From the NCBI GenBank assembly GCA_022767925.1, contig JALENG010000007.1, positions 1-42,323 of the forward strand: a DNA stretch of 42,323 bases, read 5' to 3'. A program made the position numbers and the translations under genes. Of this stretch, positions 39,274-42,323 are shown piece by piece (within the stretch, counting starts at the first letter, position 1; each line of letters starts with the position of its first letter). The stretch comes from Clostridia bacterium (lineage in GTDB: Bacteria; Bacillota; Clostridia; Oscillospirales; Acutalibacteraceae). Under the pieces are notes generated by a model. The model saw only the letters and a list, made by a program, of their open reading frames with translations, searched no databases and was not told the origin of the DNA.

Positions 39274-39972
39274 ATGAAGAAAAGAAAACTGGCCATCCTG
39301 TCCATCGGACAGAGACCCTGCCTGAAGGAAAACGACGATATGCTCACCCGCCTGCCGGAGGATATCGAGATCATGCAGTACGGCGCGCTGGACGGGCTGA
39401 CCCTGGAGGAGATTGAGCGCGATTATGCCCCCGGCCCCGGTGACGGGGTGCTGGTGGGCGGCGCCTGCGGCGTGGGCGTGCGGCTGGGAGAGGAAAAAAT
39501 CGTCCCCCGGCTGCAGCAGCGCATTTTTGACGCCGAGCAGGATGGGGCTGACGCCGTTCTGCTGCAGTGCACCGGCGAATTCCCCCATTTTGAACACCAC
39601 GTCCCCCTGATCCTGCCGCAGCTGATTCTGAACTCCACGGCCGCCCAGCTGGCCGACGGCGGCAAAATCGCCGTCATCCTGCCCGATCCCGATCAGGTGG
39701 AGGATGGTATCAAGCGCTGGAAGGCCGCGGGGGTGGATCCTATCGTGGTTTCGTCCTACCCCAGCATGGATCAGATCGACCATCTGGAGCAGGTGGCCTC
39801 CTCTCTGCGGGACAGCGGCGCCCAATTCATCTGCTTTGACTGCATGGGCTTTACCCAGCGCATGAAGACCGTAGCCGAACGGGCCAGCGGCCTGCCGGTG
39901 CTGGTACCGCGCACCCTGGTATCGGCTGTCACGGCCGAGATCCTGTCGAGCATCGAGCGCACCCGTTCCTGA
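39274..39972 (+). CDS. AroM-family protein, paralog 1 (diverged N-terminal motifs)
   Basis: LAILSIGQRPCLKENDDMLTRLP, LLQCTGEFP, CFDCMGFTQRMK. Confidence 0.85.
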   Translation: MKKRKLAILSIGQRPCLKENDDMLTRLPEDIEIMQYGALDGLTLEEIERDYAPGPGDGVLVGGACGVGVRLGEEKIVPRLQQRIFDAEQDGADAVLLQCTGEFPHFEHHVPLILPQLILNSTAAQLADGGKIAVILPDPDQVEDGIKRWKAAGVDPIVVSSYPSMDQIDHLEQVASSLRDSGAQFICFDCMGFTQRMKTVAERASGLPVLVPRTLVSAVTAEILSSIERTRS

Positions 39973-40000
39973 GAACAGGCGGCTTGAGAGGAGCTTTTCC

Positions 40001-40705
40001 ATGAAAAAGAAAAAACTCGCCGTGATTACTATCGGCCAGTCTCCCCGGGTGGACATGACCGACGATGTGCGCAGCCGGCTGCCGCAGGATATCGAGATGG
40101 TGGAGTACGGCGCGCTGGATCCCTATACCCTGCAGGAGGTGACCGAGCGGTTCCGCCCCCTGCCGGGGGACGAGGTGCTGGTTTCGCGTATGCGCGACGG
40201 GCGCCAGGCAAAGTTTGCCGGACGCTGCGTAAATCCGCTGCTGCAGGCCTGTATCGGGAAAGCCGAGGAGGAGGGGGCCGACGCCATTTTGCTTTTGTGC
40301 ACCGGCTCGTTCCCCAAATTTACCCACCGGGTTCCGCTGCTGCTGCCCCAGAAGATCTTTAACTTTACCGCCGCCCAGCTGGCCGACGGCGGTAAAATCG
40401 CCGTCATCGTTCCCGACCCCGATCAGGTGGAGGAGGGGAAACAGCGCTGGAAGGCCGCGGGGGTCACTCCGGTGGTCGTCTCCGCATCGCCCTACGGCGA
40501 CCCCTCGTTGATCGAGCGGGCGGCCTTGTCCCTGCGGGACAGTGGCGCCCAGTTCGTGTGTTTGGACTGCATGGGCTTTACCCAGCACATGAAAACGTTG
40601 GTGGGGAAAGCCAGCGGCCTGCCCGTTTTGCTGCCCCGCACACTGACCGCCTGCGTGGCGGCGGAAATCCTGTCAGATATCGAGCGAAAGCCCGGTGAAA
40701 TCTGA
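40001..40705 (+). CDS. AroM-family protein, paralog 2 (canonical GQSPR motif)
   Basis: LAVITIGQSPRVDMTDDVRSRLP, LVSRMRDGRQAKFAG, LLLCTGSFP, CLDCMGFTQHMK. Confidence 0.88.
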   Translation: MKKKKLAVITIGQSPRVDMTDDVRSRLPQDIEMVEYGALDPYTLQEVTERFRPLPGDEVLVSRMRDGRQAKFAGRCVNPLLQACIGKAEEEGADAILLLCTGSFPKFTHRVPLLLPQKIFNFTAAQLADGGKIAVIVPDPDQVEEGKQRWKAAGVTPVVVSASPYGDPSLIERAALSLRDSGAQFVCLDCMGFTQHMKTLVGKASGLPVLLPRTLTACVAAEILSDIERKPGEI

Positions 40706-40739
40706 CTCCTATCAATCGCAGAAAAGAGGAAGAAAGACA

Positions 40740-41705
40740 ATGGCAATGGATCCCAAATTCCGCACCGGGTGCGAGATTATTTACGAAAAGTGCATGGGCC
40801 TGAAGGAAGGCGAGCGCGTACTGATTCTGACGGACGACGAAAAGCTTCCCCTGGGCACCGCTTTGTATGAGACCGCCAAGGACCTGGGCGCCAAGCCGGT
40901 TTTGATGCAGATTCCCGTCTGCGGCGTTTCCGGGCAGGAGCCCCCGGCGGCTGTAGCCGCCGCCATGATGGAGGCCGATGTGGTGATCGCCCCCACCTGC
41001 GATTCCATCACCCACACCAACGCCCGCATCAACGCCGCCAAAAACGGTGCCCGAATTGCCACCATGCCCGGCATTACCGAGGCCATGTTCAGTGAGGGGC
41101 CGATCAAGGCCGATTACAGGGAAGTGGCCCGCATTACCGAGGTATACACCCGGCTTCTCACCAAAACCAACCACGTGCGCGTCTGCACCCTGGGCGGGCA
41201 CGAGCTTCATCTGGATATCACCGGCCGTGCCGGTGTACCCAGCAAGGGCGTGTATCTGAACCCCGGTGAATCCGGCAACCTGCCCAGCGGCGAGGCCTAT
41301 ACCGCTCCGCTGGAGGGAACCACCAACGGCACCTACTGCATCGGCAACATCGTACTGGACGGCGAGATGACCACCGATCCCATCGTGTTCACCATCGAAA
41401 ACGGCCGGATCACGAAGATTGAGGGCAAAAACGCCGCGAAGGTCGAGGCGATGATCCCGGAACACGAGCTGTCCCGCAGCGTGGGCGAGCTGGGCATCGG
41501 CACCAACCCCATGGCCAAGCTGACCGGCGTGATTCTGGAGGACGAGAAGATTTACGCATCGGTCCATGTGGCCTTTGGGACCAACACCTCCTTCGGCGGT
41601 GTGATCAAGGCCCCGTCCCATATCGACTTCGTCACGCTGGAGCCCACTGTTTACTTTGATGACGTAAAGGTAATCGAAGGCGGCCGCCTGCTGGTAAACG
41701 AATAA
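40740..41705 (+). CDS. Short M29 aminopeptidase / NicX-superfamily-like metalloenzyme
   Basis: GESGNLPSGEAYTAPLEGTTNGTY, ELGIGTNPMAKLTGVILEDEKIYASVHVAFGTNTSFGG, SHIDFV; about 320 aa. Confidence 0.8.
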   Translation: MAMDPKFRTGCEIIYEKCMGLKEGERVLILTDDEKLPLGTALYETAKDLGAKPVLMQIPVCGVSGQEPPAAVAAAMMEADVVIAPTCDSITHTNARINAAKNGARIATMPGITEAMFSEGPIKADYREVARITEVYTRLLTKTNHVRVCTLGGHELHLDITGRAGVPSKGVYLNPGESGNLPSGEAYTAPLEGTTNGTYCIGNIVLDGEMTTDPIVFTIENGRITKIEGKNAAKVEAMIPEHELSRSVGELGIGTNPMAKLTGVILEDEKIYASVHVAFGTNTSFGGVIKAPSHIDFVTLEPTVYFDDVKVIEGGRLLVNE

Positions 41706-41716
41706 AATTTTTTGGG

Positions 41717-41758
41717 AGAACCCTCATCCGCCTTTTTGGCCGATGAGGGTTCTTTTTT
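41717..41758 (+). terminator. Intrinsic terminator after the M29-like gene
   Basis: AGAACCCTCATCCGCC-TTTTT-GGCCGATGAGGGTTCTTTTTT. Confidence 0.85.
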
Positions 41759-41820
41759 CTTTCCTTTTTCCCAAACTGTGATACAATAAAGAAAAAAGGA
41801 GCAAAGAGGAGGCACCTCCC

Positions 41821-42323
41821 ATGGATTTTCTGCCGCTGTGCGAACAGAAAAAAGAAACGCTGCTGCGCCACCGCCGGTATCTGCACCGGCACCCCGAGCT
41901 GACCGGGCAGGAAATAAACACCATACGCTATATTGACGAGACCCTGACCCAGGCCGGCATTCCCCATGTGGTGGTGGAAAACGGCGGGGTGCTGGGCTTT
42001 CTGCGCACCGGGAAAAACGGGGGAAAGACCGTTTTGCTGCGCGCCGACTGCGACGCGCTGCCCATCCAGGAGGACCCGAAAAACGCAAAAGCCCCCAAAA
42101 CCTGCGTCAGCCTCGTGCCCGGTGTTCAGCATGCCTGCGGTCACGATGCCCACACCGCCTGCCTGTTGACGGCGGCGGAAATCCTGTGGGAGCACCGGGA
42201 GGAGGTCCCCGGCGACATTATTTTCTGCTTCGAGCGTGGAGAAGAGGGGGGCGGCAACCTCTATTATCTCTTAAAATACATGGAAGATCATCATATCCGG
42301 GTGGACGGCTGTTTTGGACTGCA
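41821..42323 (+). CDS. M20D-family amidohydrolase (N-terminal part, runs off right edge)
   Basis: RHRRYLHRHPELTGQEINTIRYIDETL, LRADCDALPIQEDP, GVQHACGHDAHTACLLTAAEIL. Confidence 0.9.
   Translation, partial: MDFLPLCEQKKETLLRHRRYLHRHPELTGQEINTIRYIDETLTQAGIPHVVVENGGVLGFLRTGKNGGKTVLLRADCDALPIQEDPKNAKAPKTCVSLVPGVQHACGHDAHTACLLTAAEILWEHREEVPGDIIFCFERGEEGGGNLYYLLKYMEDHHIRVDGCFGL

Overview
This is a GC-rich bacterial chromosomal window. The gene content suggests a Firmicute/Clostridia, but that is inference. Nearly the whole window is protein-coding; I saw no tRNA, rRNA, CRISPR array, phage or transposase. Left part (1-9.9 kb, all minus strand): DUF1385/YqhQ-like fragment, OmpR-type two-component system behind an FG-GAP-like lipoprotein, zinc-ribbon membrane protein, DUF975 protein, the ilvB-ilvN-ilvC operon and a HAD phosphatase. 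Middle (10-26.8 kb): DUF1624-like acyltransferase, NUDIX hydrolase, a PIN/NYN-like nuclease with a very long repetitive Pro/Ala/Lys/Glu linker, a glycolipid glycosyltransferase + PlsY pair, an alcohol-acetyltransferase-like + zinc-ribbon membrane protein pair, two MATE exporters, an N-terminally truncated LarA-like gene joined to one MATE gene at a C7 tract, a GH5 enzyme, an esterase, a 2-hydroxyacid dehydrogenase and a nucleoside hydrolase. Right part (27-42.3 kb): a divergent cluster. On the minus strand are a complete Opp/Dpp-type peptide ABC importer and three M20 amidohydrolases. On the plus strand are DUF917, DUF1177, two tandem AroM-family proteins, a short M29/NicX-like metalloenzyme and a fourth M20 enzyme. 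This cluster is the best candidate for an undescribed system: uptake and degradation of an unusual peptide-like or cyclic amide compound, possibly including hydantoin-type or epimerised substrates. All family calls are from reading the translations; no database search was run.
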